Assembly: GCA_937952445.1 (NCBI GenBank)
Contig: CALGAA010000227.1
Coordinates: 1 to 9,270, forward strand
DNA length: 9,270 nucleotides
From: an uncultured Bacteroidota bacterium
Lineage (GTDB): Bacteria > Bacteroidota > Bacteroidia > Chitinophagales > Saprospiraceae
Direction of reading: 5' to 3'
In this document: in pieces, positions 1-6,054 of the stretch
How positions within the stretch are numbered: position 1 is the stretch's first letter
Layout: each line of letters opens with the position of its first letter
Notes under the pieces: generated by a model
What the model was told of the DNA's origin: nothing
The model's database searches: none
The model's input: only the letters and a program-made list of their open reading frames with translations
Made by a program: the position numbers and the translations under genes

Positions 1-1692
1 AAAACGCTCTGCATCCCAACCATTTTCGTGACTTACGGTGGAGAAGCGCTCGATTACAAACTTCCCCTGCTCAAATCGGAAGAATACCTCTCCAAAGCCG
101 CGTTGAAAGTCTGCCATTTGTTTGAATCCAACGCCAAAGTCAAAAAAGTAAACGTCACCCTGGGCTGGGAGCAGGAGTATTTCCTCGTCGATGAGGCCTT
201 GTTTTATGCCCGTCCCGACCTGATGCTGACCGGCCGGACCCTCGTTGGAAAAAATTCCCCTAAAGGCCAGCAACTTGACGACCACTATTTTGGATTGATC
301 CCGGATCGGGTCTATGCCTTCATGCGGGACCTCGAAAGGGAATGTCATAAATTGGGCATACCGGTTCGGACCCGGCACAACGAGGTAGGGCCAGGACAAT
401 ACGAACTGGCGCCCATGTTTGAGGAAGTCAATATCGCGATAGATCACAACCAGTTGTTAATGGACCTGATGGATCGGGTAGCAGTTCGGCACCAACTGCG
501 GGTTCTGCTTCACGAAAAACCTTTTGACGGGGTCAACGGATCGGGCAAACACAACAACTGGTCGATGTCCACCAACACCGGGAAAAACCTCCTTTCACCG
601 GGCACCCATCCTGGAAAAAGTCTGGAGTTTCTGACGTTTTTTGTCGCCACAATTAAAGCAGTTCACGAATATGCTGATTTGCTGAGGGCTAGTGTGGCTT
701 CTGCATCGAACGATCACCGACTCGGAGCGAACGAAGCCCCTCCGGCTATCGTGTCCGTATTTATCGGTGAGTTTTTGACCAAAGTCCTCAATGATATTGC
801 GGAGGAAAAACTTTCCGACGAAGACGGTGTCAAAGACATCATGGAACTGCTGGCCAAGATTCCGGAATTGAAGAAAGACAACACGGACCGAAACCGAACC
901 TCGCCGTTTGCTTTCACCGGCAACAAATTTGAAATCCGAATGGTCGGCTCCCGGCAAAACTGTGCAGCACCGATGACGATCATGAATACCATCGTGGGGT
1001 ACCAGCTCGAAGATTTTTACGCGAAAGTGACCGAAAAACTGGAAAACGACATTCCCCAGGAAGCGGCTATTTTGCAGGTGATTAAACAATACATTCTCGA
1101 ATCTCAGGCAGTTCTGTTTGAAGGGGATGGGTACAGCGAAGAATGGAAAAAAGAAGCTGAACGACGTGGGCTGCCCAACCTGGCCAACACCCCGGAAGCA
1201 TTGCATTCGTTCATTACCGCCAAGGCCCGAAAATTATTCAACGATACGGGGGTCCTGACCAGTCGTGAACTTGTAGCCCATTACGAGGTCATGGTGGAGA
1301 ATTACATCCTGCATCTACAGATCGAATCGAGAACCCTCGGTGAAATGATGATCAACCACATTTTACCCGCCGCTATCCGCTACCAAAACGATCTTTTGAC
1401 CAACATCGAGAAAATGAAATCACTCGGGTTTGAAGATTATACCGTACAATCCAACCTCGTGAATGAAATTTCAAAGAACGTCCGCATGATCTACGAGAAG
1501 GTGAACGAAATGACCCAAACCAGGAGAAAATCCAATGAGCTCGAAGATGTCGAGGAAAAAGCGAAAGCTTACTGTTATTCCGTGCTTCCGCTCATGGAGG
1601 AAATCCGGTTGTACACCGACCGGCTGGAATACCTCGTTCCGGACAAGGATTGGCCACTGGTCAAATACCGCGAATTGATGTTCATGAAATAG
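1..1692 (+). CDS. glnN: Glutamine synthetase type III, C-terminal 563 residues (5' end outside window)
   Basis: Cytoplasmic ATP-dependent ligase that makes glutamine from glutamate and ammonium. The reading frame is open from base 1, so the gene begins upstream. An internal GTG at 28 is not the start, because the residues before it (TLCIPTIF) already fit the family. Numbering from the window edge, visible motifs are GWEQEYFLVD near 55-64 (metal-binding glutamates), NEVGPGQYELAP near 127-138, NGSGKHNNWSM near 179-189, the block RASVASASNDHRLGANEAPP near 229-248, and FEIRMVGSRQNCAAP near 310-324. The NGSGKHxNWS block and the long helical C-terminal region (about 340-563) mark type III rather than type I or II. 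The family is usually about 700-730 residues, so roughly 160 are missing on the left. The gene ends in TAG. Type III enzymes are called glnN or glnA depending on species. The reading of the family is firm. Confidence 0.96.
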   Translation, partial: KTLCIPTIFVTYGGEALDYKLPLLKSEEYLSKAALKVCHLFESNAKVKKVNVTLGWEQEYFLVDEALFYARPDLMLTGRTLVGKNSPKGQQLDDHYFGLIPDRVYAFMRDLERECHKLGIPVRTRHNEVGPGQYELAPMFEEVNIAIDHNQLLMDLMDRVAVRHQLRVLLHEKPFDGVNGSGKHNNWSMSTNTGKNLLSPGTHPGKSLEFLTFFVATIKAVHEYADLLRASVASASNDHRLGANEAPPAIVSVFIGEFLTKVLNDIAEEKLSDEDGVKDIMELLAKIPELKKDNTDRNRTSPFAFTGNKFEIRMVGSRQNCAAPMTIMNTIVGYQLEDFYAKVTEKLENDIPQEAAILQVIKQYILESQAVLFEGDGYSEEWKKEAERRGLPNLANTPEALHSFITAKARKLFNDTGVLTSRELVAHYEVMVENYILHLQIESRTLGEMMINHILPAAIRYQNDLLTNIEKMKSLGFEDYTVQSNLVNEISKNVRMIYEKVNEMTQTRRKSNELEDVEEKAKAYCYSVLPLMEEIRLYTDRLEYLVPDKDWPLVKYRELMFMK

Positions 1693-1802
1693 AACGGAAG
1701 AGCCAGGTCTGACCATTTTTTGAAGAATGCTGTTGTGCCGCTTCAAGTTCCATTCACCCCATTTTGGGTGATCGGATGGACCTGCAAGGATCAGTGACCA
1801 AA

Positions 1803-1840
1803 CTTATTGCTCAAGATATGCTCATCATATCATAAGTTTT
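1803..1840 (+). terminator. Imperfect hairpin with trailing T-run, candidate end of glnN transcript
   Basis: Inner arms GATATG (1815-1820) and CATATC (1826-1831) enclose a 5-nt loop. Outer arms CTTAT (1803-1807) and ATAAG (1832-1836) stack on the 3' side but leave a 7-nt bulge (1808-1814) on the 5' side. TTTT follows at 1837-1840. The stem is AT-rich and bulged, so termination strength is doubtful. The same stretch contains the direct repeat TGCTCA at 1808-1813 and 1819-1824, with an 11-bp period, so it could instead be a protein-binding site. Confidence 0.3.
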
Positions 1841-1855
1841 CTTCACATATTTTTC

Positions 1856-1863
1856 TACCTTTG
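1856..1863 (+). promoter_or_regulatory. Bacteroidota-type -7 element upstream of tpiA
   Basis: TACCTTTG matches the Bacteroidota primary-sigma -7 consensus TAnnTTTG at every fixed position. No good TTG/TTTG -33 element is seen about 20 bp upstream, so the call rests on the -7 box alone. Transcription would be expected to begin some 5-8 bases downstream, inside the 5' arm of the adjoining hairpin, giving a leader of roughly 55 nt before the tpiA ATG. Confidence 0.5.
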
Positions 1864-1900
1864 GCTCAGGTTTTGGCATCTCCCAAAACCTGAGCTTTTT
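1864..1900 (+). terminator. Perfect 13-bp hairpin plus T5, rho-independent terminator before tpiA
   Basis: GCTCAGGTTTTGG (1864-1876) pairs perfectly with CCAAAACCTGAGC (1883-1895) across a 6-nt loop, and TTTTT follows at 1896-1900. This is the strongest terminator-like structure in the window. It most likely stops transcripts coming from glnN, 172 bp after that gene's stop. It lies only 23 bp before the tpiA ATG and directly after the candidate -7 element, so an attenuator role for tpiA is an alternative. Confidence 0.75.
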
Positions 1901-1923
1901 ACCTATCAAATACAACTCGAATC

Positions 1924-2679
1924 ATGCGTAGAAAAATTGTAGCTGGAAATTGGAAAATGAATACGACGGTAGAAGAAGGCCGTGCCCTGGCCACCGATAT
2001 CGCAAATCAATCAATACCGGAAGGTGTCACGCTTATACTCGCACCGCCCTTCACCCATTTGACCAGCGTGTACGATGTGATCAAAGGGAAAGATAATATT
2101 CTGCTCAGCGCACAGGATTGTTACTCCAAAGAATCCGGAGCGTATACCGGAGCGATTTCCCCCAAAATGATTGCGAGTACGGGAGCTACCTACACCATCC
2201 TTGGCCACTCCGAACGGCGGAGTTATTTCCACGAAGACAACGTGGTGATTTTTCAGAAAATGCGGGCAGCGCTGGCTGGTGGTTTGGATATCATTCTGTG
2301 TGTGGGTGAAAAACTGGAACAGCGTGATGTAGGAGATCATTTCAAGGTCGTTCAGCACCAGCTCGAGGAAACGATCTGCAAGTTTTCACCCCAGGAAGGA
2401 AAACGAATTATCCTGGCGTACGAACCTGTATGGGCCATCGGAACCGGCAAAACAGCAACGGCGGATCAGGCTGGAGAAATGCACGGATTTATCCGCGAGG
2501 TGATCAGCCAAAATTTTGATTATCAGTTCGCAGAAGAGATCCCCATTTTATATGGTGGAAGTTGCAAACCCGGAAATGCAGCAGAGCTTTTTGCGCAGTC
2601 CAATGTGGATGGCGGCCTGATCGGCGGGGCGTCCTTATCTGCTGACGACTTTCTGGCTATAGCTGCGTCGTTTTCGTAA
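1924..2679 (+). CDS. tpiA: Triosephosphate isomerase
   Basis: Cytoplasmic (beta/alpha)8-barrel enzyme that interconverts dihydroxyacetone phosphate and glyceraldehyde 3-phosphate in glycolysis and gluconeogenesis. The 251-residue length is normal. All hallmark residues are present: Asn9 and Lys11 in GNWKMN, catalytic His95 in ILGHSERR, catalytic Glu167 in AYEPVWAIGTGKTA (the last part is the mobile loop 6 that closes over the phosphate), and the phosphate-binding stretches GGSCKPGN (211-218) and GGLIGGASL (230-238). Cys214 replaces the more common Val in the GGSVKP motif, a mild change. The ATG at 1924 gives the expected N-terminus; no Shine-Dalgarno sequence is visible, as is usual in Bacteroidota. 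It is probably transcribed alone from the -7 element at 1856, because a strong hairpin separates it from glnN. No terminator is evident in the 70 bp after it. Confidence 0.98.
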   Translation: MRRKIVAGNWKMNTTVEEGRALATDIANQSIPEGVTLILAPPFTHLTSVYDVIKGKDNILLSAQDCYSKESGAYTGAISPKMIASTGATYTILGHSERRSYFHEDNVVIFQKMRAALAGGLDIILCVGEKLEQRDVGDHFKVVQHQLEETICKFSPQEGKRIILAYEPVWAIGTGKTATADQAGEMHGFIREVISQNFDYQFAEEIPILYGGSCKPGNAAELFAQSNVDGGLIGGASLSADDFLAIAASFS

Positions 2680-2694
2680 AAATATTTGCATTTC

Positions 2695-2739
2695 AGGTTA
2701 TTATATATTATAATTGTTGTTAAATTGCAAGAATAACCT
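2695..2739. promoter_or_regulatory. Nested inverted repeats upstream of the S24 regulator, candidate operator
   Basis: The AT-rich spacer between tpiA and the S24 gene holds an outer inverted repeat AGGTTATT (2695-2702) / AATAACCT (2732-2739). Inside it is a smaller one, ATTATA (2700-2705) / TATAAT (2709-2714), with a 3-bp centre. Position directly before a LexA-like regulator suggests an autoregulatory operator or promoter, but this is inference; no known consensus is matched. Confidence 0.35.
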
Positions 2740-2749
2740 ACCCGACACC

Positions 2750-3595
2750 ATGATCAGCGATGTGACCAAGAGATTTATCCAATGCCATGACTTTCTCAAG
2801 GAAAGTGGACGGGTACGCTCGAGTCGGCAATTCGCTTTGGAAATCAATTATTTGCCACAAAACCTCAATAAGGTTTTAAAAGGAGAGCGGGATATCCCCA
2901 TGGAACCGTTGAGGTCCGCAATCGAAACGTACCGCATCAATCCGGTATTTCTTTACCTTGGAGAAGGAAAGATGTTTATGAAATCAGAGGAAGAAGAGCA
3001 TTTCCGACTGTTGACCATTGTCACGGATTCCAACAACGACGAGCGGATTCTCCATGTTCCCGAACCGGCTATGGCCGGTTATGCCGGGGAAGCCATCGAT
3101 CCGGAATTCGTTCAGGAATTGCCCACTTACCAGTTGCCGGGGTTTGAATTCCAATACGGCACCTTTCGCTCGTTTGATATCACAGGGGATTCTATGACAC
3201 CTTATCTCTCACCCGGGGACAAAGTAGTTTGCCGGTTTATCGATCCCCGCGACTGGGTGACTTCGATTTTGGATAATCACGTTTATGTGATCGTCTCACG
3301 GGGGAATGTAGTTGTCAAAAGAGTCATCAACAACCTCAGCCGGCACCGCCATTTGATGCTCAAATCAGACAACGAAGAATTCAGGCCGTTCCGGCTCAAC
3401 ATCAACGATATTCGTGAGGTCTGGTACGTCAAAACCCGAATTACAAATTTTGACCATTCACTGAAAGAATCCGAGGTGGCCTTGCAGGACCAGATGGAAA
3501 ATTTACAATCCGAGTTTTTGGAACAAAAGCAACTGTTGAAAATGTTGTTGGAAAAAGAAAACCATTTGGAATATGAAAATAAAGGGAACGGTTAG
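2750..3595 (+). CDS. S24 (LexA/CI-like) family regulator with N-terminal helix-turn-helix and coiled-coil tail
   Basis: Likely DNA-binding repressor of the S24 serine peptidase family. I chose the ATG at 2750 (281 residues); an in-frame TTG at 2714 would add 12 unlikely residues from the AT-rich spacer. Residues 1-75 look like a variant XRE-type helix-turn-helix (SSRQFALEINYLPQNLNKVLKG, ending in NPVFLYLGEGKMF, typical of Bacteroidota regulators). Residues about 105-235 form the S24 domain: Ala109-Gly110 in PAMAGYAGE resembles the LexA self-cleavage site, Ser148 in TGDSMTPYLSPGD is the expected nucleophile, and Lys190 in NVVVKRV the general base. Residues about 238-275 are charged, Leu/Glu/Gln-rich and probably coiled-coil, which classical LexA lacks. 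Its 3' end overlaps the next gene by 23 bp. It could be a LexA-type stress regulator or a domesticated phage-type repressor; no phage genes lie nearby. Targets are unknown. Confidence 0.85.
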   Translation: MISDVTKRFIQCHDFLKESGRVRSSRQFALEINYLPQNLNKVLKGERDIPMEPLRSAIETYRINPVFLYLGEGKMFMKSEEEEHFRLLTIVTDSNNDERILHVPEPAMAGYAGEAIDPEFVQELPTYQLPGFEFQYGTFRSFDITGDSMTPYLSPGDKVVCRFIDPRDWVTSILDNHVYVIVSRGNVVVKRVINNLSRHRHLMLKSDNEEFRPFRLNINDIREVWYVKTRITNFDHSLKESEVALQDQMENLQSEFLEQKQLLKMLLEKENHLEYENKGNG

Positions 3596-3785
3596 ATACA
3601 TCGACCTGGAAACCGGATTTTGGGGCATCGAAACGCCCGATGGGCAAAAATACATTCCGATCAATATGCCCGAGCAGTTAAAGCACGACGGAAAAACCGT
3701 CGAAGTCAAAGTAAAATCTGCGGATGGCGTGAGTGGGCTCCATATGTGGGGGAAATACGTGAACATTACTTCGTTTAAAACGTAG
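3573..3785 (+). CDS. Small 70-residue protein of unknown function, overlapping the S24 gene
   Basis: I do not recognise a named family. The ATG at 3573 lies inside the end of the S24 gene in another frame, a 23-bp overlap that suggests co-transcription and perhaps translational coupling. The protein starts MKIKGTVRYIDLETGFWGIE and continues with DGQKYIPINMPEQL and HMWGKYVNIT. Alternating hydrophobic residues, with Gly and aromatic positions, suggest a compact small beta-barrel (OB-like) fold. The pattern GTVxYIDLExGFxGI...DGxKYxPxNxP is, from memory, shared by small uncharacterised bacterial and archaeal proteins, which argues that this is a real conserved gene rather than a chance frame. There is no signal peptide or membrane segment, so it should be cytoplasmic. 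No catalytic motif is visible. The gene ends in TAG. Confidence 0.75.
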   Translation: MKIKGTVRYIDLETGFWGIETPDGQKYIPINMPEQLKHDGKTVEVKVKSADGVSGLHMWGKYVNITSFKT

Positions 3786-3808
3786 GGAATTCACACCACA
3801 CCCACACC

Positions 3809-3887
3809 CACGCCCAATTCTATACTCTCTACTTCCTACTCCCCTACTCTCTACTCACTACTCTCTCCTCCCTAATACACGCCCAAT
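3809..3887. repeat. Pyrimidine-rich degenerate repeat flanked by a 10-bp direct repeat
   Basis: Between the convergent genes the plus strand is almost purely C/T with A spacers, built from degenerate units of the type (T/C)ACTC or CTACTCTCT (about 3821-3872). The perfect 10-mer CACGCCCAAT stands on both sides, at 3809-3818 and 3878-3887; the right copy lies inside the 3' coding end of the histidine kinase. A related block occurs at 9246-9270. The kinase stop codon (3872-3874) lies within the tract. No hairpin terminator for either converging transcript is seen here. Confidence 0.65.
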
Positions 3888-4960
3888 ATTCCTGTTCCTT
3901 TTTCTTTCGCCAAGGTAAATCCAAATGTCGTACCGACACCCGGCGTGGAACGCACGTTGATAGGCTGGTCGTGCGCTTCCAGAATATGCTTTACAATGGA
4001 CAGCCCCAGGCCGGAACCTCCCTCGTGCCGGGACCGGCTTTTATCGACCCGATAAAATCGGTCAAACAAATGACGCAAATGCTTTTGATCGATTCCGATT
4101 CCATTGTCCGACACTTCCACGAGAATGTGGTTGCCCATGTCGTAAAACCCCACGCTGGTCCGACCACCTTCTTTTCCGTATTTCACCGAATTACTGATCA
4201 GATTCATCAGGACCGTTCGAAGCGATTCCATGTCGGCATACACCATGAAGTTGGTCGAAGCCCCTTCCTTAAAACGAAGGGAAATTTCTTTTTCCCGGGC
4301 CTGAAACTCCAGATCTTCAAATACTTCCTGAACCAGTGGACGGATTTCGAAAGCTTTTTTATCCAGGATCATTTCACCGGATTCCAACCGGGTGATGACA
4401 TCCAAATCCTCCACTATGGTGATCAACCGATCGATGTTGTGGGACGCTCTCTGTAAATATTTTTCATTGATTGCAGGATCATCAATTCCCCCGTCAATCA
4501 GGGTCTGAATATAACCCTGGATATTGAACACCGGCGTTTTGAGTTCGTGGGAAACGTTTCCGATGTATTCCCGCCGGTAATTTTCCAGGGTCCGCAATTC
4601 ATCGATTTCCTGCTGTTTTTGCTGCGTCCACTCTTTGACCTCTTCCTCTACATCCCTGAAAATGTTGGTATCCACATCGATCTCCTCCTCCACGGGTTTG
4701 TTTATTTTACCCGTTTTAAATTCGCGTATGTTTTTATAAATCAGTTTGATTTTCCGGAAAATAAACCATTGGATGACAAAGAGAATGAGTCCATATGAAA
4801 TGATAAAAGATCCCAAAAACCAGGTAATCAGGACCATCATGGGGTATTGACTCCAGTCGGAATACTTGTATAACAACACCAAAATAGCGACCTGTATGGC
4901 AGAAATTCCAATTGCCGTATAGGTTGCTATCTGTCTGGGTGTTATATTTTTAAGTTTCAT
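3872..4960 (-). CDS. Membrane-bound sensor histidine kinase (PhoR-like architecture)
   Basis: Inner-membrane sensor kinase that autophosphorylates and passes the phosphoryl group to the response regulator encoded just upstream. The 362 residues contain two membrane helices (about 10-31 and 41-68) joined by only about nine residues (YKYSDWSQY), so there is almost no periplasmic domain. No convincing HAMP or PAS domain is seen in the linker, about 69-127, which is acidic and probably coiled-coil. Then follow the HisKA domain with phospho-acceptor His138 in VSHELKTPV, and the ATPase domain: N box LMNLISNSVKYG with Asn257, G1 box VSDNGIGI with Asp285, F box LFDRFYRVDKSRS, and G2 box GGSGLGLSIVKHI (about 314-326). 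All key residues are present. The start ATG overlaps the regulator's stop as ATGA. The stimulus cannot be read from sequence; the tiny loop suggests sensing within the membrane or through a partner. Confidence 0.95.
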   Translation of the reverse strand: MKLKNITPRQIATYTAIGISAIQVAILVLLYKYSDWSQYPMMVLITWFLGSFIISYGLILFVIQWFIFRKIKLIYKNIREFKTGKINKPVEEEIDVDTNIFRDVEEEVKEWTQQKQQEIDELRTLENYRREYIGNVSHELKTPVFNIQGYIQTLIDGGIDDPAINEKYLQRASHNIDRLITIVEDLDVITRLESGEMILDKKAFEIRPLVQEVFEDLEFQAREKEISLRFKEGASTNFMVYADMESLRTVLMNLISNSVKYGKEGGRTSVGFYDMGNHILVEVSDNGIGIDQKHLRHLFDRFYRVDKSRSRHEGGSGLGLSIVKHILEAHDQPINVRSTPGVGTTFGFTLAKEKGTGILGVY

Positions 4961-5658
4961 GAATGATCAAACTTATATCCCACACCTTTCACCGTCTTGA
5001 TAAACTGGTCCCCTATTTTCTCTCTGAGTTTGCGGATATGCACATCGATGGTTCGGTTACCCACGATGACATCAGAGCTCCATACTTCCTGAAAAATTTT
5101 ATCGCGCGTAAATACGTAACCTGGTTTTGACATCAAGAGGCTGAGGATCATAAATTCTTTTCGGGGCACATCGATTTCTTCGCCCTCCAGCTCAACAGTA
5201 AAACGGCCTTCATCAAGTTTCAGCCCGCCAATTTTCATTATGCGGGGTTCTTCCTGTTGCTGTTTCAAATTTTCGGACCGCCGAAGGAGGGCTTTGATCC
5301 GACTGACCAAAACACTGGGTTTGATGGGCTTCGTAATAAAATCATCACCTCCCACATCCAGTGCGTTGGAATGGATAAAGTCCTCATGTCTCGCTGTCAA
5401 AAATGCGATAATGGTTCCGTGAAAAGCTTCGTCCTTTCGCAGTTGTTTGCACACTTCTACCCCATCCATTTCCGGCATCATAATATCCAGAAGAATTAAA
5501 TCAGGGCGTTCTATACGTGCCTTCTTGAGTCCGTCTTTTCCGTTGGAAGCAGTGAATACCTGATAGCCTTGTTTCTGGAGGTTGTAGGATATAAATTCCA
5601 AAATATCCTCCTCATCGTCTACAATTAATATTTTTGGTTGGTAATCGGTCATCTTCAT
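4957..5658 (-). CDS. OmpR/PhoB-family response regulator
   Basis: Cytoplasmic transcription factor switched by phosphorylation, partner of the kinase that follows it with a 4-bp ATGA overlap. The 233 residues contain a receiver domain (about 8-127) with the acidic pair Asp14-Asp15 (LIVDDEED), phospho-acceptor Asp58 (LLDIMMPEMDG), switch Thr88 (FLTAR) and Lys110 (ITKPIKP). A winged-helix DNA-binding domain follows (about 140-231), with VPRKEFMILSLL, NRTIDVHIRKLREKIG as recognition helix region, and IKTVKGVGYKF as wing. The order of domains and the winged helix place it in the OmpR/PhoB class. The first Met (5658) is used; Met3 (5652) is an equally possible start. A 54-bp gap to the lipoprotein gene contains an imperfect palindrome that may serve autoregulation. 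The regulon is unknown; a phosphate role is not supported, as no pho or pst genes are in view. Confidence 0.95.
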   Translation of the reverse strand: MKMTDYQPKILIVDDEEDILEFISYNLQKQGYQVFTASNGKDGLKKARIERPDLILLDIMMPEMDGVEVCKQLRKDEAFHGTIIAFLTARHEDFIHSNALDVGGDDFITKPIKPSVLVSRIKALLRRSENLKQQQEEPRIMKIGGLKLDEGRFTVELEGEEIDVPRKEFMILSLLMSKPGYVFTRDKIFQEVWSSDVIVGNRTIDVHIRKLREKIGDQFIKTVKGVGYKFDHS

Positions 5659-5682
5659 TAAAATTTGCCGTAAAATTAATGT

Positions 5683-5696
5683 GGTTAGTGTTAACC
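5683..5696. promoter_or_regulatory. Small inverted repeat upstream of the response regulator
   Basis: GGTTA (5683-5687) and TAACC (5692-5696) form an inverted repeat with a 4-bp spacer, 25 bp upstream of the regulator's start. On the minus strand TAATTTTA (5678-5671) between it and the ATG resembles the -7 consensus with its last base changed. A local promoter or autoregulatory site is possible, but both signals are short. Confidence 0.25.
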
Positions 5697-5712
5697 CAAC
5701 ATTAAATCAGGA

Positions 5713-6054
5713 TCAATAGTCCTGCATGACCCGCTGTTCCATCTGCTCTGCTTTTCTTGCCAGGCGGTTGTACACCCGGTCATACAATTCAGCATTGAGA
5801 ATTAAACCCTCGACCAATTTCTGAAATTCATCCTGATCGATCCCATATCGGCTTTCGATGACCTTATAGTAGGCTTCCTGCAAGGAATCCGTACGTTCGT
5901 CCTGGCGGTTGTAAATCAATCCAAGCGTGTGAGCATCAAACATAATCTCGACCAATTCATCTTCCGAATATCTGTCTGCCAGCGTACGCTGACAAGAAGA
6001 AATCCCCCACAACAGAACGATCAACACTCCCGCAAACAGCAAACGATCACGCAT
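5713..6054 (-). CDS. DUF4296-type lipoprotein, function unknown
   Basis: A 113-residue protein that should be exported and lipid-anchored. I chose the ATG at 6054 rather than the far upstream 6138, because it gives a clean lipoprotein signal: Met-Arg-Asp-Arg, a hydrophobic stretch LLFAGVLIVLLWG, then the lipobox ISSC with Cys21. It also leaves only an 8-bp overlap with the sixA-like gene instead of 92 bp. Gln22 after the cysteine does not suggest inner-membrane retention, so an outer-membrane, periplasm-facing location is likely. The mature part is helical, with the arrangement ELVEIMFDAHTLGLIY ... YYKVIESRYGIDQDEFQKLVEGL ... YDRVYNRLARKAE. This matches my memory of DUF4296, a family found mainly in Bacteroidota and without known function. 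It sits between the phosphatase and the two-component genes on the same strand and may be co-transcribed with them. Confidence 0.8.
   Translation of the reverse strand: MRDRLLFAGVLIVLLWGISSCQRTLADRYSEDELVEIMFDAHTLGLIYNRQDERTDSLQEAYYKVIESRYGIDQDEFQKLVEGLILNAELYDRVYNRLARKAEQMEQRVMQDY

Noticed and set aside
595..1206. 203-codon open frame on the minus strand inside glnN
   Set aside because: It lies wholly within the strongly conserved glutamine synthetase coding sequence on the other strand, and its translation has no recognisable domain or plausible context.
1754..1771. Hairpin TCACCC/GGGTGA after glnN
   Set aside because: The stem is only 6 bp and is followed by TCGG rather than a T-run, so it is not a convincing terminator.
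2714..2749. TTG start adding 12 residues to the S24 regulator
   Set aside because: The added residues come from the AT-rich spacer with inverted repeats and have no family counterpart; the ATG at 2750 fits better.
2750..3595. Reading the S24 regulator as evidence of a prophage
   Set aside because: No integrase, Cro-like, structural or lysis genes are present, and the neighbours on both sides are housekeeping or regulatory chromosomal genes.
3786..3871. CRISPR array or other spacer-type repeat
   Set aside because: The repeats are short, degenerate and contiguous, with no regular unique spacers.
3971..4456. 161-codon plus-strand open frame
   Set aside because: It is antisense to the kinase ATPase and HisKA domains, whose motifs are all intact; the translation has no recognisable features.
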